NCBI GenBank assembly: GCA_016284885.1
Contig: JAEEPQ010000010.1
Location: forward strand, 1-33,284
DNA length: 33,284 nucleotides
DNA from: Desulfovibrio sp.
GTDB lineage: Bacteria; Desulfobacterota; Desulfovibrionia; Desulfovibrionales; Desulfovibrionaceae
Reading direction: 5' to 3'
Below the pieces are notes generated by a model. It was not told the origin of the DNA. It saw only the letters and a program-made list of their open reading frames with translations, and ran no database searches. The first letter of the stretch is position 1, and the number at the start of each line of letters is the position of its first letter. This document shows positions 1 to 8,475 of the stretch, piece after piece. The position numbers and the translations under genes are program-made.

Positions 1-162
1 CCATACATGCGAGAGGTCCTCGAAGCTAGTAGATTTCTAATAGAAAAGAGGTTTGCTGTATCTGGTAAATCAGGGGCCACCACATGTCCTTACATCCGCA
101 TTTCTATCTATAAGCTAGCGAAAATATTGAGTTTTTCGTATAGGCAAATAGAGCGTAGCTGA
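1..162 (+). CDS. Orphan low-GC reading frame, open at the left edge
   Basis: Frame 1 is open from the first base to a TGA at 160-162. If the ATG at 7 is the start, the product is 51 residues; otherwise it is the C-terminal end of a gene that begins outside the window. Codons are much richer in A and T than in every neighbour (many AAA, ATA, TTT, TCT), which suggests foreign DNA. No family is recognised, and no ribosome binding site can be judged because the sequence starts too close. It runs convergently into the broken hydrolase gene and overlaps the aberrant tail of that gene. It may not be coding at all; an 11-base direct repeat (CTAATAGAAAA at 37-47 and 165-175) lies in the same patch. 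Confidence 0.25.
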   Translation, partial: PYMREVLEASRFLIEKRFAVSGKSGATTCPYIRISIYKLAKILSFSYRQIERS

Positions 163-828
163 TACTAATAGAAAACATGCCAAAACTCAGAGGGCACAGG
201 GCCCTGAGTCGCGCGACCTTTTCCGGCAGCACGAAGCCGTCGCGGGAACCCGCCAGCAGCAGGAAGGGCATGACCAGTCGCCTGAGGTCGGCATCGCTGA
301 AGCTGGGCCAGGCATGGCAGTTGTCTTTGGCCGCGCGGAAGAGGGCCTGCCAGCCGCCTGAGGACGGATGCTCCGCCTGCAGCCTGGCAAAGAAGCGCGG
401 CTGGCGCGCGAGGCCGCCCCTGTCCGGATCCAGTTCGGCGAAGAAGGCCCGCGCAGGCTCGTTGGCAACGCCCGCAGAGCCTATGGAGACAAGCGTGTGG
501 CAGCGCTTGGGCGCAAGCACGCCAAGGCTCATGGCAACGTCGCCGCCCATGCTGTGGCCAGCCGCGTGCACCTGCCCGATGCCGAGTTCGTCAAGGAAGG
601 CGAGCATGTGCCTGGCAAGATCCGGCGTTGTCCAGGAAGGCGGGCCGGCCAGCTCGCCCCGTGTCCCGGCAGGTCCGGCACCAGCACCCGGAAGCGGGCT
701 GAGAGCATGCGGGCGAGGGGGGCAAAGGACGCGCCCGTGCAGAAGCCGCCGTGCAGCAGGAGCACGGGGAAGCCCTGCCCTGCCTCGCGGTAGCGGATAC
801 GCAGATCGCCGAGAACGGCTTCGGGCAT
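104..828 (-). pseudogene. Alpha/beta hydrolase, frameshifted and 3'-truncated
   Basis: The gene starts at 828 after an AGGAGG ribosome site and encodes a typical alpha/beta-hydrolase N-terminus: VLLLHGG oxyanion region, then VLVPDLPGHG. Near 656-660, in a run of C (G on the coding strand), the reading frame breaks. Moving one base restores a normal continuation with the nucleophile elbow GHSMGG and the acid-residue region LLLAGSRDGF. Around position 180-205 homology stops and is replaced by an AT-rich tail ending at 104, so the catalytic His and the last 40-50 residues expected for a roughly 260-residue hydrolase are missing. It lies 91 bases after argB on the same strand and may once have been in its operon. 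The single-base frameshift could be a sequencing error; the lost 3' end could not be explained that way. Substrate unknown. Confidence 0.75.
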
Positions 829-855
829 AGCGCCTCCTGCTCAGAGGACAGGCAA

Positions 856-892
856 GGCGCCCGGGGCCAGATCTGGACTGGCCAGGGGCGCC
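856..892 (-). terminator. Strong hairpin between argB and the hydrolase remnant
   Basis: Two nested inverted repeats are visible: GGCGCC at 856-861 with 887-892, and GGCCAG at 865-870 with CTGGCC at 878-883. On the minus strand the stem is followed by a T-poor stretch, so it would be a weak or Rho-assisted terminator, or an mRNA-stabilising 3' end for argB. Confidence 0.35.
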
Positions 893-919
893 CTGCTGAC
901 TTTCAAAGATGGAAAGGCG

Positions 920-1702
920 CTAGTTCTCGACGACCGTGCCCAGCGGCTCGCCGTCCACGAGGTAGCGCTTCAGGGCCCCGCTCTCCGAGCCGTTGAGGAT
1001 GAGCGCGCGGCGGCAGCCATGGTCGAGGGCGTTGAGGCAGGCGTCCACCTTGGGGATCATGCCGCCCGTGATGGTGCCGTCGGCCTTGAAGGCATCGATG
1101 TCGGCCCTCGTCAGCCGAGGCTGAAGCACGCCCTGCTTGTCGAGCACGCCGGGCACGTCGCTCATGAGCACGAAGTACTCGGCGGCCAAGGCGCCGGCAA
1201 CCGCGCCGGCAGCCGTGTCGGCGTTGACGTTGAGGGCCCGGCCCTGCGGACCTTCGGCCACGGGGGCCACGACGGGCATGAAGCCGCCGTCCATAAGACA
1301 GGCAAGAACGGCGGGATCGACCTTCGTCACCTCGCCGACGTTGCCGAGCTCGGGCCTGCGCACCTCGGCATGGAGCAGGGAGGCGTCGCGGCCGCAGACG
1401 CCGCAGGCGCGCACGCCCTGCTGGACGAACTGGGCGACCACGGCCTTGTTGACCTGGCCCGCCAGCACCATCTCCACCGCCTCCATGGTGGCGTCGTCGG
1501 TGACGCGCAGGCCCTGCTCGAAGCGGCTCTCGATGTTCAGGCGCTTGAGCAGGGAGGAGATCTGGGGGCCGCCGCCGTGCACGACGATGAAGGATCGGCC
1601 GCCACGGGCCAGCTCCGTCAGGTCTCTGGCAAAGGCGCGACTCAGTTCAGGCACGGTCATGGCGTGTCCGCCGTACTTGATCACTACGGGAATGGTCTTC
1701 AT
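920..1702 (-). CDS. argB: Acetylglutamate kinase
   Basis: ArgB phosphorylates N-acetyl-L-glutamate with ATP, the second step of arginine synthesis, in the cytoplasm. The 260-residue product has the amino-acid-kinase fold signatures: VVIKYGGHAM at residues 6-15 (phosphate-binding Lys), VVHGGGPQI, the substrate-binding NVNADTAAG segment, and TGGMIPKV near the C-terminus. The ATG at 1702 is chosen over the longer frame (to 1861) because AAGGAGG precedes it by the usual distance and because the kinase fold begins at once. This start leaves no N-terminal helix ahead of KYGG, as in the short, arginine-insensitive enzymes, whereas arginine-inhibited hexameric enzymes carry an extra helix there; insensitivity is an inference. 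It begins 28 bases after the upstream PP-loop gene, so the two are probably co-transcribed. Confidence 0.95.
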   Translation of the reverse strand: MKTIPVVIKYGGHAMTVPELSRAFARDLTELARGGRSFIVVHGGGPQISSLLKRLNIESRFEQGLRVTDDATMEAVEMVLAGQVNKAVVAQFVQQGVRACGVCGRDASLLHAEVRRPELGNVGEVTKVDPAVLACLMDGGFMPVVAPVAEGPQGRALNVNADTAAGAVAGALAAEYFVLMSDVPGVLDKQGVLQPRLTRADIDAFKADGTITGGMIPKVDACLNALDHGCRRALILNGSESGALKRYLVDGEPLGTVVEN

Positions 1703-1730
1703 GGATCTCCTCCTTAGCAAACAGTTGTCG

Positions 1731-2939
1731 TCAGCTGCCCTGCTCCGGCGGGCTGTCCGGATTGGCGCCGGCAGGCTGGCTTTCGCCTGCCTCCCCGGCA
1801 GACGGGGCGGGCTCGGCCGCCTTGCGCTCGAGGCGCTCCCTGCGACGCCGCTCGCGCTCAAGATTTTCCTCTGCCTGGTGCCGGCTCGCCTCGAGATGCT
1901 TTTCGGCCTTCACCTCGTCGAAGGTCATGCGCGTAAAGCTGGTCCGCTCCATGTCGGGCAGGACGCGGACGACGGTCTGGACGCCGGAGCGCTCCTTCAT
2001 CCAGACGCCGATCTCGCCGCCGGCCTGCACGGCCTTGGGGGCGTAGGAGGCGATCATGGCGCCGGCCAGGCGCCTGGCCTCGTCCGTCCAGGAGCGCCCC
2101 CGCCGCAGGAGGGCCAGAGGTCCCGGATAGTCGCACACGCCGGCCAGCAGGTCTTCAGACTCCTGGCTCTTCTTGAGCGTCTCGTTGTCGTAGCTGTTCC
2201 GACCCATGACGAGCCAGCAGGCCTGGCCTTCGGCGAGGAGCCAGTACTGCCGCCCCCAGGCCGCCAGGCGGTAGTCCGAAGCGGAAGGGGATCCGAGGCG
2301 GGTGCGTATGGGCCAGTAGCGTCGGGCGTTTTCGCGCTCCGCAAGCCAGCAGCCGCCGCCCGGCGAAGGAATTTCCTCAAAGCCGTAGGCCTTGGCCAGG
2401 GCGAGCTGGTCCTGGCGGCCGCGGCCGTGGATGCCGAGCAGCCTCGAACGGTCCACGAGGCCTGACGTCTCCATGGGCGTCGGATCGAGATGCAGGGCGC
2501 TCAGCGGCCGCAGGAGCAGGCCGTCCACGCCAGCCTCCCGGCGTATGGTGTTGAGCACGTCCCTGCGCTGGGACATGGGGCGCTGGCCCATGACTTCGCC
2601 TGTGGCGATGAACTTGGCGCCAAGCTCCTCCATGCGCCGCTTGGCAAGCCGAAGCAGGAGGATCTTGCAGTCCACGCAGGGATTCATGACCTTGCCGAAG
2701 CCGTGGGGGGGCCAGCCGCTGACAAGGGCGGCCATCTCCCTGGAGCAGTCCAGCGCCTCGACCTCCACGCCGTAGAGGCGCTTCCAGCGCTCCCGCGCCG
2801 AAGACGAGGGCGAGCCGAAGAAGGGCGACCAGAAATGCAGGCAAAGCATGCGCAGGCCCTGGTCCGCAAGCACTCTGGCGGCCAGTATGCTGTCCAGGCC
2901 GCCGGAGAAGAGAGAGACGCCGTCATAAATGTTTTCCAT
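1731..2939 (-). CDS. PP-loop ATPase, ThiI/MnmA-like tRNA thiouridylase with NFACT-R-like region
   Basis: The 402-residue protein opens with a PP-loop pyrophosphatase motif, SGGLDS at residues 12-17, which binds ATP in enzymes that adenylate RNA or other carbonyls. A Cys pair in NPCVDC (C88, C91) and a later GGGCW (C197) match the persulfide-handling cysteines of tRNA thiolation enzymes. Residues about 205-330 resemble the NFACT-R RNA-binding region that accompanies such domains in deltaproteobacterial proteins often labelled tRNA (5-methylaminomethyl-2-thiouridylate) methyltransferase. The last 70 residues are Arg/Glu-rich, then Pro/Ser/Gly/Glu-rich and probably disordered. The ribosome site is weak (AAGAAAG). 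Family membership is fairly secure from the motifs; the exact tRNA target is not known. It is divergent from recA and precedes argB by 28 bases. Confidence 0.75.
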   Translation of the reverse strand: MENIYDGVSLFSGGLDSILAARVLADQGLRMLCLHFWSPFFGSPSSSARERWKRLYGVEVEALDCSREMAALVSGWPPHGFGKVMNPCVDCKILLLRLAKRRMEELGAKFIATGEVMGQRPMSQRRDVLNTIRREAGVDGLLLRPLSALHLDPTPMETSGLVDRSRLLGIHGRGRQDQLALAKAYGFEEIPSPGGGCWLAERENARRYWPIRTRLGSPSASDYRLAAWGRQYWLLAEGQACWLVMGRNSYDNETLKKSQESEDLLAGVCDYPGPLALLRRGRSWTDEARRLAGAMIASYAPKAVQAGGEIGVWMKERSGVQTVVRVLPDMERTSFTRMTFDEVKAEKHLEASRHQAEENLERERRRRERLERKAAEPAPSAGEAGESQPAGANPDSPPEQGS

Positions 2940-2972
2940 AGTCTGCTTTCTTATACGGGGGCTTGGATTTAG

Positions 2973-3000
2973 GCAAGGCGGAGCGCTTGGCGCTCCTTGC
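2973..3000. repeat. Inverted repeat in the divergent recA region
   Basis: GGAGCGC at 2980-2986 and GCGCTCC at 2990-2996 pair perfectly across a TTG loop, and flanking GCAAG and CTTGC extend the stem with a small bulge. There is no T-run on either side, so it is not a simple terminator. It may be a REP-like element or part of the leader of the PP-loop gene. Confidence 0.45.
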
Positions 3001-3028
3001 GGCTGGTTGCTTTATGGGAAATCCTTTT

Positions 3029-3057
3029 TTGACATTTATTTTACTTATAGGTAAAAC
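3029..3057 (+). promoter_or_regulatory. Probable sigma-70 promoter of recA
   Basis: A consensus -35 (TTGACA, 3029-3034) is followed after 17 bases by TAAAAC (3052-3057) as the -10. It lies about 130 bases before the recA start, in the only AT-rich stretch of this intergenic region. No LexA box could be assigned with confidence. Confidence 0.5.
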
Positions 3058-3185
3058 TGCTTCCACGCACACGCCGCTCCCGCCGCAGGGCTGCGCTTCG
3101 CAGCTTTTCGGCCGCGTGTTGCCTTGCCCTTCGGCTAATGATAGAAAATCGACCTTTGCAAACGCCGTTTTGAGGAGAATTCCAC

Positions 3186-4322
3186 ATGGCAAGAAAAACC
3201 GCTTTGACTCCCGAAGAAGCCAAGCGCGAGGCGCTCGGCACCGCGCTGTCGGCCATCGAGCACAAGTACGGCAAGGGCGCCGTCATGAAGCTGTCCGACA
3301 GCGCCGTCGTCCGCATCCCGGTCATCCCTACAGGCTCCATCGGTCTGGACATGGCCCTCGGCGTCGGCGGCATCCCGCGCGGCCGCATCACCGAAATCTT
3401 CGGCCCCGAATCCTCTGGCAAGACGACGCTCACCCTGCACATCATCGCCGAGTGCCAGAAGCGCGGCGGCACCTGCGCCTTCATCGACGCCGAGCACGCG
3501 CTCGACACGACCTACGCCAAGGCGCTCGGCGTCGACGTCGACTCCCTGCTCATCTCCCAGCCCGACTACGGCGAACAGGCGCTCGACATCGCCGACATGC
3601 TCGTCCGCTCGGCGGCCGTGGAGCTGGTCGTCGTCGACTCCGTTGCGGCCCTGGTTCCCCAGGCCGAGCTCGAGGGCGACATGGGCGAGACCCAGGTCGG
3701 CGGCCACGCCCGGCTCATGTCCCACGCCATGCGGCGCCTTACCGGCACCATCCACAAGTCCCACACCGCCGTCATCTTCATCAACCAGATCCGCATGAAG
3801 ATAGGCCAGATGGGCTACGGCAGTCCCGAGACCACCACGGGCGGCAACGCCCTCAAGTTCTACTCCTCGGTCCGCCTCGACATCCGCCGCGTCCAGACCC
3901 TCAAGGACAAGGACACCCCCGTGGGCTCCCGCACCACGGTCAAGGTCGTCAAAAACAAGGTCTCCCCGCCCTTCAAGAAGGCCACCTTCGATATCATCTA
4001 CGGCCACGGCATCTCCCGCTCCGGCGAGCTCATCGACTACGGCACCGAGGGCAAGATCCTCGACCAGAGCGGCTCGTGGTTCGCCTACGGCGGAGAAAAA
4101 CTCGGCCAGGGCCGCGAGAATATCCGCGCCATGCTGGACGAGGACGAGGATCTGCGCATGCGCCTCGAGGCCGACGTGCGCAAGTATCTCGGCCTGCCGC
4201 CGGACGACCAGCAGCCCCTCCCGGTCCAGGACGCCCAGCCCCAGGCCCAGCCTGCGCCGGCGAAGGACGTCCCCGCGCAGGAGCCGGATCCGGACTACGT
4301 CCCCGGCGCCGAAGAATTCTAG
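3186..4322 (+). CDS. recA: Recombinase A
   Basis: RecA forms ATP-dependent filaments on single-stranded DNA for strand exchange and triggers LexA self-cleavage in the SOS response. The 378-residue protein has the Walker A loop GPESSGKT at residues 73-80, the DAEHALD segment with the catalytic Glu at about 103, Walker B VVVDS at 148-152, and the DNA-binding L2 region around [10 protein letters not shown]. The C-terminus after about residue 330 is a Pro/Gln/Ala-rich, acidic tail, as is common in RecA and variable between species. The ATG at 3186 has a GAGGAG ribosome site eight bases upstream. It is divergent from the PP-loop gene and followed by a perfect 30-base palindrome, so it is probably transcribed alone. 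Confidence 0.98.
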   Translation: MARKTALTPEEAKREALGTALSAIEHKYGKGAVMKLSDSAVVRIPVIPTGSIGLDMALGVGGIPRGRITEIFGPESSGKTTLTLHIIAECQKRGGTCAFIDAEHALDTTYAKALGVDVDSLLISQPDYGEQALDIADMLVRSAAVELVVVDSVAALVPQAELEGDMGETQVGGHARLMSHAMRRLTGTIHKSHTAVIFINQIRMKIGQMGYGSPETTTGGNALKFYSSVRLDIRRVQTLKDKDTPVGSRTTVKVVKNKVSPPFKKATFDIIYGHGISRSGELIDYGTEGKILDQSGSWFAYGGEKLGQGRENIRAMLDEDEDLRMRLEADVRKYLGLPPDDQQPLPVQDAQPQAQPAPAKDVPAQEPDPDYVPGAEEF

Positions 4323-4330
4323 CCCCCCGT

Positions 4331-4360
4331 CTGCGGGCCGGCCCCGGGGCCGGCCCGCAG
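4331..4360 (+). terminator. Perfect 30-base GC palindrome after recA
   Basis: A 15-base arm beginning CTGCGGGCCGGCCCC is followed at once by its exact reverse complement, eight bases after the recA stop. Only a short CTTT follows the stem. It is probably the recA transcription terminator or 3' stabiliser, and being symmetric it could act in both directions. Confidence 0.55.
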
Positions 4361-4406
4361 GCCTTTCCCACCAACCCCTCTGCACTGCCTTCACGGAGCC
4401 CCGCAC

Positions 4407-7076
4407 ATGCTCACTGCTCAAGAAATCCGCCGCCGCTACCTCAAGTTCTTCGAAAGGCACGGCCACGCCGCCGTCGAATCCGGACCGCTGATTCCGCCGA
4501 ACGATCCCACTCTGCTCTTCACCAACGCCGGCATGGTCCAGTTCAAGAAATGCTTCACCGGCGAGGAGGACAGGGGCTACACCCGCGCAACCACGGCGCA
4601 GAAGTGCCTGCGCGTCTCCGGAAAGCACAACGACCTCGAGAACGTCGGCCGCACCGCGCGCCACCACACCTTCTTCGAGATGCTCGGCAACTTCTCCTTC
4701 GGCGACTATTTCAAGCGCGAAGCCATCACCTGGGCCTGGGAGTTCTGCACCCAGGATCTGGAGCTGCCCAAGGACAAGCTCTGGGTCACCGTCTTCCGCG
4801 ACGACGACGAGGCCGCCGACCTCTGGCACGAGATTGCGGGCCTGCCCTACGAGCGCATCGTGCGCATGGGAGAGAAGGACAACTTCTGGACCATGGGCGA
4901 CACCGGCCCCTGCGGCCCCTGCTCGGAAATCTACATCGACCAGGGCGAGGACATGTCCTGCGGTCCCGACTGCGGCATAGGCAAGTGCGACTGCGACCGT
5001 TTCCTTGAAATCTGGAACCTGGTCTTCACCCAGTTCGAGCAGATGCCGGACGGCACCCGCGTTCCACTCGCCAAGCCCAACATCGACACCGGCATGGGCC
5101 TCGAGCGCATCGCGGCCGTCTGCCAGGGCAAGCGCTCCAACTTCGACTGCGACCTTTTCCAGAGCATCATCCAGTATGCCGCCAAGGTCGCCGGCGTCAC
5201 CTACAGCCACAGCGCCCCCGACACCAACGACATCGACACCGCCCTGCGCGTCATTGCCGACCACAGCCGCGCGGCCGCCTTTCTCATCGCCGGCGGCACA
5301 CTGCCCTCCAACGAGAGCAGGGGCTATGTCCTGCGCCGCCTCATCCGCCGCGCCCTGCGCTTCGCCACCCTCATGGGCGTGCACGAGCCCTTCCTCTACA
5401 AGGTCGTGGGCAAGGTCATCGAGGTGATGGGCGAGGACTACCCCGAGCTCACGGAGAACGCCGATTTCATCACCCGTGCCGTGCGCCAGGAGGAGATCCG
5501 CTTCTCCGACACCCTGGACAAGGGCCTGCGCATGCTCGACAGCGAAATTTGCGCCTGCAGGGAAAAGGGCGCCAACGAGCTTCCCGGCGAGTTCTGCTTC
5601 CAGCTCTCCGACACCTACGGTTTCCCGCTCGACATCATCACTGACGTGTGCTGCAAGCAGGGCTTCACCGTCGACACGGCCGGCTTCGACAGGCTCATGG
5701 CCGAGCAGCGCGCCCGCGCCCGCGAGAGCCAGAAGAAGCTCGGCCTCCTCGGCCAGGATGCCAGCGGCGGCCACGGCATCTTCCAGCAACTTGCCGACGA
5801 CGGCATCGAGTGCGTCTTCACCGGCTACGGCACGCTGTCCGATGAAGGACGCATCATCGCCCTGCTGGACAAGGAGGGCGCCCCGGCCGACAGGCTGGCC
5901 GAAGGCGAGACGGGCTTTGCCGTCACCAACCGCACGCCCTTCTACGGCGAATCGGGCGGCCAAGCCGGCGACACCGGCACCATGGCCGACGAGGGCAGCC
6001 TTGCCGAGGTGACCGCCACCCTCAAGCCTGCCCCGACCCTCCTCATCCACGCCATCAAGGTGGTGCGCGGCGAAATCGCCATGGACAGGCAGGTCTCCCT
6101 GGCCGTCGATGCCGAGCGCCGCATGGACACGGCCCGCAACCACTCCTGCACCCACCTGCTCCAGGCCGCCCTGCGCAAGGTGCTCGGCCCCCACGTCAAG
6201 CAGGCCGGCTCCCTCGTCGAGCCCGGCCGCCTGCGCTTCGACTTCAGCCACATCCAGGCCATGACGCCGGATGAGATCGAGGCCGTCGAGCGCGAGGTCA
6301 ACGGCGCCATCATGGCCGACCTTGCCGTCACGACCAAGGTCATGGACCACGACGAAGCCATGAAGAGCGGCGCCATGGCCCTCTTTGGCGAAAAGTACGG
6401 ATCCAAGGTCCGCGTGGTCTCCATGGGCGAGGGCGACGAACTCTACTCCAGGGAGCTCTGCGGTGGCACCCACCTCGGCCGCACCGGTCAGGCCGGCTTC
6501 TTCCTCATCCTCTCCGAGTCCGGCGTTGCCGCCGGCGTGCGTCGCATCGAGGCCGCCACCGGCTGGAACGCCTTCGGGCAGGCAGCCTGCATGCGCAAGA
6601 ACCTCGCCTGTCTCGCCCACCAGCTTAAGGCGGCCCCCGAACAGCTGGCCGACCGCCTCGAAGCCATGCAGGCCAAGCTGAAAAAGCTCGAGAAGGCTAG
6701 CGAAAAGGCCTCTGCCGCCAGCCTCACCGGCGCGGACATCGCGGCCTCGGCGGAGGAGATTGGCGGCGTCAAGATTGCCTGCGCCACCCTCGACGGCGTC
6801 AACGTCAAGGCCATGCGCAGCCTCATGGACGACGTGCGCTCCAGAATGCCCTCGGGCGTGGCCGCCCTCTTCTCCACCGAGGGAGAGAAGGTCTCCATCA
6901 TCGTCTATGTGTCCAAGGATCTCCACGGCAGATTCACCGCCCCCGCGCTCATCAAGGAGGCGGCACCCCTCTGCGGCGGCTCCGGCGGCGGCCGTCCCGA
7001 CCTGGCCCAGGCCGGTGGCACGAAGCCCGACGGCGTGACCGCGGCCATTGCCAAGCTCAAAGAGCTGATGGCATAG
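4407..7076 (+). CDS. alaS: Alanyl-tRNA synthetase
   Basis: AlaRS charges tRNA-Ala and clears Ser-tRNA-Ala. The 889-residue protein is slightly longer than the E. coli enzyme. It shows the class II catalytic core at the N-terminus ([10 protein letters not shown], then [18 protein letters not shown], and NLVF with GMGLERIA), the editing-domain zinc site H579-xxx-H583 and C685-GGT-H689, a coiled-coil region rich in Lys near residues 750-775, and the C-terminal DHHA1/C-Ala region with [18 protein letters not shown] at 4407 follows an ACGGAG ribosome site. It lies 84 bases after recA, on the other side of the palindrome; recA-alaS adjacency is known in related bacteria. No missing key residue was noticed. 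Confidence 0.98.
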   Translation: MLTAQEIRRRYLKFFERHGHAAVESGPLIPPNDPTLLFTNAGMVQFKKCFTGEEDRGYTRATTAQKCLRVSGKHNDLENVGRTARHHTFFEMLGNFSFGDYFKREAITWAWEFCTQDLELPKDKLWVTVFRDDDEAADLWHEIAGLPYERIVRMGEKDNFWTMGDTGPCGPCSEIYIDQGEDMSCGPDCGIGKCDCDRFLEIWNLVFTQFEQMPDGTRVPLAKPNIDTGMGLERIAAVCQGKRSNFDCDLFQSIIQYAAKVAGVTYSHSAPDTNDIDTALRVIADHSRAAAFLIAGGTLPSNESRGYVLRRLIRRALRFATLMGVHEPFLYKVVGKVIEVMGEDYPELTENADFITRAVRQEEIRFSDTLDKGLRMLDSEICACREKGANELPGEFCFQLSDTYGFPLDIITDVCCKQGFTVDTAGFDRLMAEQRARARESQKKLGLLGQDASGGHGIFQQLADDGIECVFTGYGTLSDEGRIIALLDKEGAPADRLAEGETGFAVTNRTPFYGESGGQAGDTGTMADEGSLAEVTATLKPAPTLLIHAIKVVRGEIAMDRQVSLAVDAERRMDTARNHSCTHLLQAALRKVLGPHVKQAGSLVEPGRLRFDFSHIQAMTPDEIEAVEREVNGAIMADLAVTTKVMDHDEAMKSGAMALFGEKYGSKVRVVSMGEGDELYSRELCGGTHLGRTGQAGFFLILSESGVAAGVRRIEAATGWNAFGQAACMRKNLACLAHQLKAAPEQLADRLEAMQAKLKKLEKASEKASAASLTGADIAASAEEIGGVKIACATLDGVNVKAMRSLMDDVRSRMPSGVAALFSTEGEKVSIIVYVSKDLHGRFTAPALIKEAAPLCGGSGGGRPDLAQAGGTKPDGVTAAIAKLKELMA

Positions 7077-7103
7077 TTTCCTCCTGTACTCCGACGACTT
7101 CGC

Positions 7104-7135
7104 AGCCCAGCGTCCGCCAAGGCGGGCGCTGGGCT
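7104..7135 (+). terminator. Hairpin after alaS
   Basis: AGCCCAGCG pairs with CGCTGGGCT around a CCGCC/GGCGG inner stem and a two-base loop, starting 28 bases after the alaS stop. No T-run follows, so it is a weak terminator or a processed 3' end. Confidence 0.45.
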
Positions 7136-7197
7136 ATCGAGAAATATGCGACCGAAACGCCGCCCTTCTGCGGCGGGCCGGAATAAGGTACTTCGCT

Positions 7198-8382
7198 ATG
7201 ATTGGCATTTCTAAACTCTACTGCGGACAGGCCGAAGAGTCCGACGTCCTTCGCTACGGACGCGACTCCAGCAAGCTGCCCTCCCACCTGCTCCAGTTCT
7301 CCAAGGACAAGAAGCCGGTCATCGTCTGGAACATGACCAAGCGCTGCAACCTGAAGTGCGTGCACTGCTACGCCCAGGCTGTGGACGTCCACGGCAAGGA
7401 CGACATCTCCACCGAGAAGGCCAAGGAGATGATCGACGATCTGGCCGCCTACGGCTGTCCCGTCATGCTCTTCTCCGGCGGCGAACCCACGGTCCGCGAG
7501 GACCTCGTCGAGCTGGCCAGCCACGCCAAGGGGAAGGGCATGCGCGCCGTCATCTCCACCAACGGCACGCTCATCACCAAGCAGAAGGCCCGCGAGCTCA
7601 AGGGTGTCGGGCTCTCCTACGTCGGCATCTCCATGGACGGCATGGAGGAGGTCCACGACAAGTTCCGCGCGGTCAAGGGCGCCTTCAGGAAAGCTCTCGA
7701 CGGCCTTGCCAACTGCCAGGAGGAAGGCCTCAAGGTCGGCCTGCGCTTCACCATCAACAAGCGCAACGTGGACCAGATCCCAGGCATCTTCCAGCTCCTC
7801 AAGGACCACAACGTACCGCGCGCCTGCTTCTACCACCTCGTCTACTCCGGCAGAGGCTCCTCCCTCATCGAGGAGGACCTCAACCACGCCGAGGCCAGAG
7901 CCTGCGTCGACCTCATCATCGACGAGACCCGCAAGTGCTTCGACGAGGGCAAGCCCAAGGAAATCCTCACCGTGGACAACCACGCCGACGGCCCCTACCT
8001 GTGGATGCGCCTGCAGCGCGAGGATCCCAAGCGCGCCGAGGAGGTCTTCCGCCTCCTGCAGTACAACGAAGGCAACAACTCCGGTCGCGGCATTGGCTGC
8101 ATCTCCTGGGACGGCAAGGTGCACGCCGACCAGTTCTGGCGCGAGCACGTCTTCGGCAACGTTCTGGAGCGCCCCTTCTCCCAGATCTGGGACGATCCCG
8201 CCATCGAGCTGCTCCACAAGATGAAGGACAAGAAGCGCTACGTGGGCGGCCGCTGCGCCAAGTGCAGGTTCCTCAACATCTGCGGAGGCAACTTCCGGGC
8301 CCGCGCCGAAGCCTACTACGGCGACGAGTGGGCGCAGGATCCGGCCTGCTACCTGACCGACGAGGAAATCGGCCTCAAGTAG
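7198..8382 (+). CDS. ahbC: 12,18-didecarboxysiroheme deacetylase AhbC (radical SAM)
   Basis: AhbC removes the two acetate side chains of 12,18-didecarboxysiroheme to give Fe-coproporphyrin III in the siroheme-dependent heme pathway of sulfate reducers and archaea. The 394-residue protein has the radical SAM cluster motif C50-xxx-C54-xx-C57 in TKRCNLKCVHC, the SAM-binding FSGGEP segment, and a C-terminal set of cysteines (C301, C353, C356, C362, C384) that should hold an auxiliary Fe-S cluster, in the SPASM/twitch manner. It is related to NirJ of heme d1 synthesis. AAGG in the leader precedes ATG 7198. It opens the heme cluster, but an intrinsic terminator separates it from hemB. AhbC rather than AhbD was chosen by comparison with the second radical SAM gene, which carries AhbD-type features. 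Confidence 0.88.
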   Translation: MIGISKLYCGQAEESDVLRYGRDSSKLPSHLLQFSKDKKPVIVWNMTKRCNLKCVHCYAQAVDVHGKDDISTEKAKEMIDDLAAYGCPVMLFSGGEPTVREDLVELASHAKGKGMRAVISTNGTLITKQKARELKGVGLSYVGISMDGMEEVHDKFRAVKGAFRKALDGLANCQEEGLKVGLRFTINKRNVDQIPGIFQLLKDHNVPRACFYHLVYSGRGSSLIEEDLNHAEARACVDLIIDETRKCFDEGKPKEILTVDNHADGPYLWMRLQREDPKRAEEVFRLLQYNEGNNSGRGIGCISWDGKVHADQFWREHVFGNVLERPFSQIWDDPAIELLHKMKDKKRYVGGRCAKCRFLNICGGNFRARAEAYYGDEWAQDPACYLTDEEIGLK

Positions 8383-8402
8383 CCCCCAGCAAAGCGCTCG
8401 AC

Positions 8403-8430
8403 GGCTCCGGAGCTTCTCCGGAGCCTTTTT
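8403..8430 (+). terminator. Intrinsic terminator between ahbC and hemB
   Basis: A perfect ten-base stem (GGCTCCGGAG with CTCCGGAGCC) with a CTT loop is followed directly by TTTTT, 20 bases after the ahbC stop. This is a textbook Rho-independent terminator or attenuator, placed inside a cluster whose genes all serve the same pathway. Confidence 0.85.
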
Positions 8431-8440
8431 CGAATTTCTC

Positions 8441-8457
8441 CCCCCACACGCTGGGGG
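8441..8457 (+). promoter_or_regulatory. Second small hairpin in the hemB leader
   Basis: CCCCCA (8441-8446) pairs with TGGGGG (8452-8457) around a five-base loop. It sits between the terminator and the hemB ribosome site AAGGAG, so it could affect hemB translation or re-initiation. Its role is inference. Confidence 0.35.
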
Positions 8458-8475
8458 CACAGCAAGGAGACCACC

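Noticed and set aside
2923..3192. An 89-codon minus-strand ORF over the recA promoter
   Set aside because: It covers the promoter and ribosome site of recA, lacks its own site and has no protein-like features.
3135..6926. A 1263-codon open frame antisense to recA and alaS
   Set aside because: It mirrors the strong codon bias of two certain genes; the product is Ala/Gly/Val/Leu/Asp-rich with no domains and no ribosome site, a typical GC-rich shadow.
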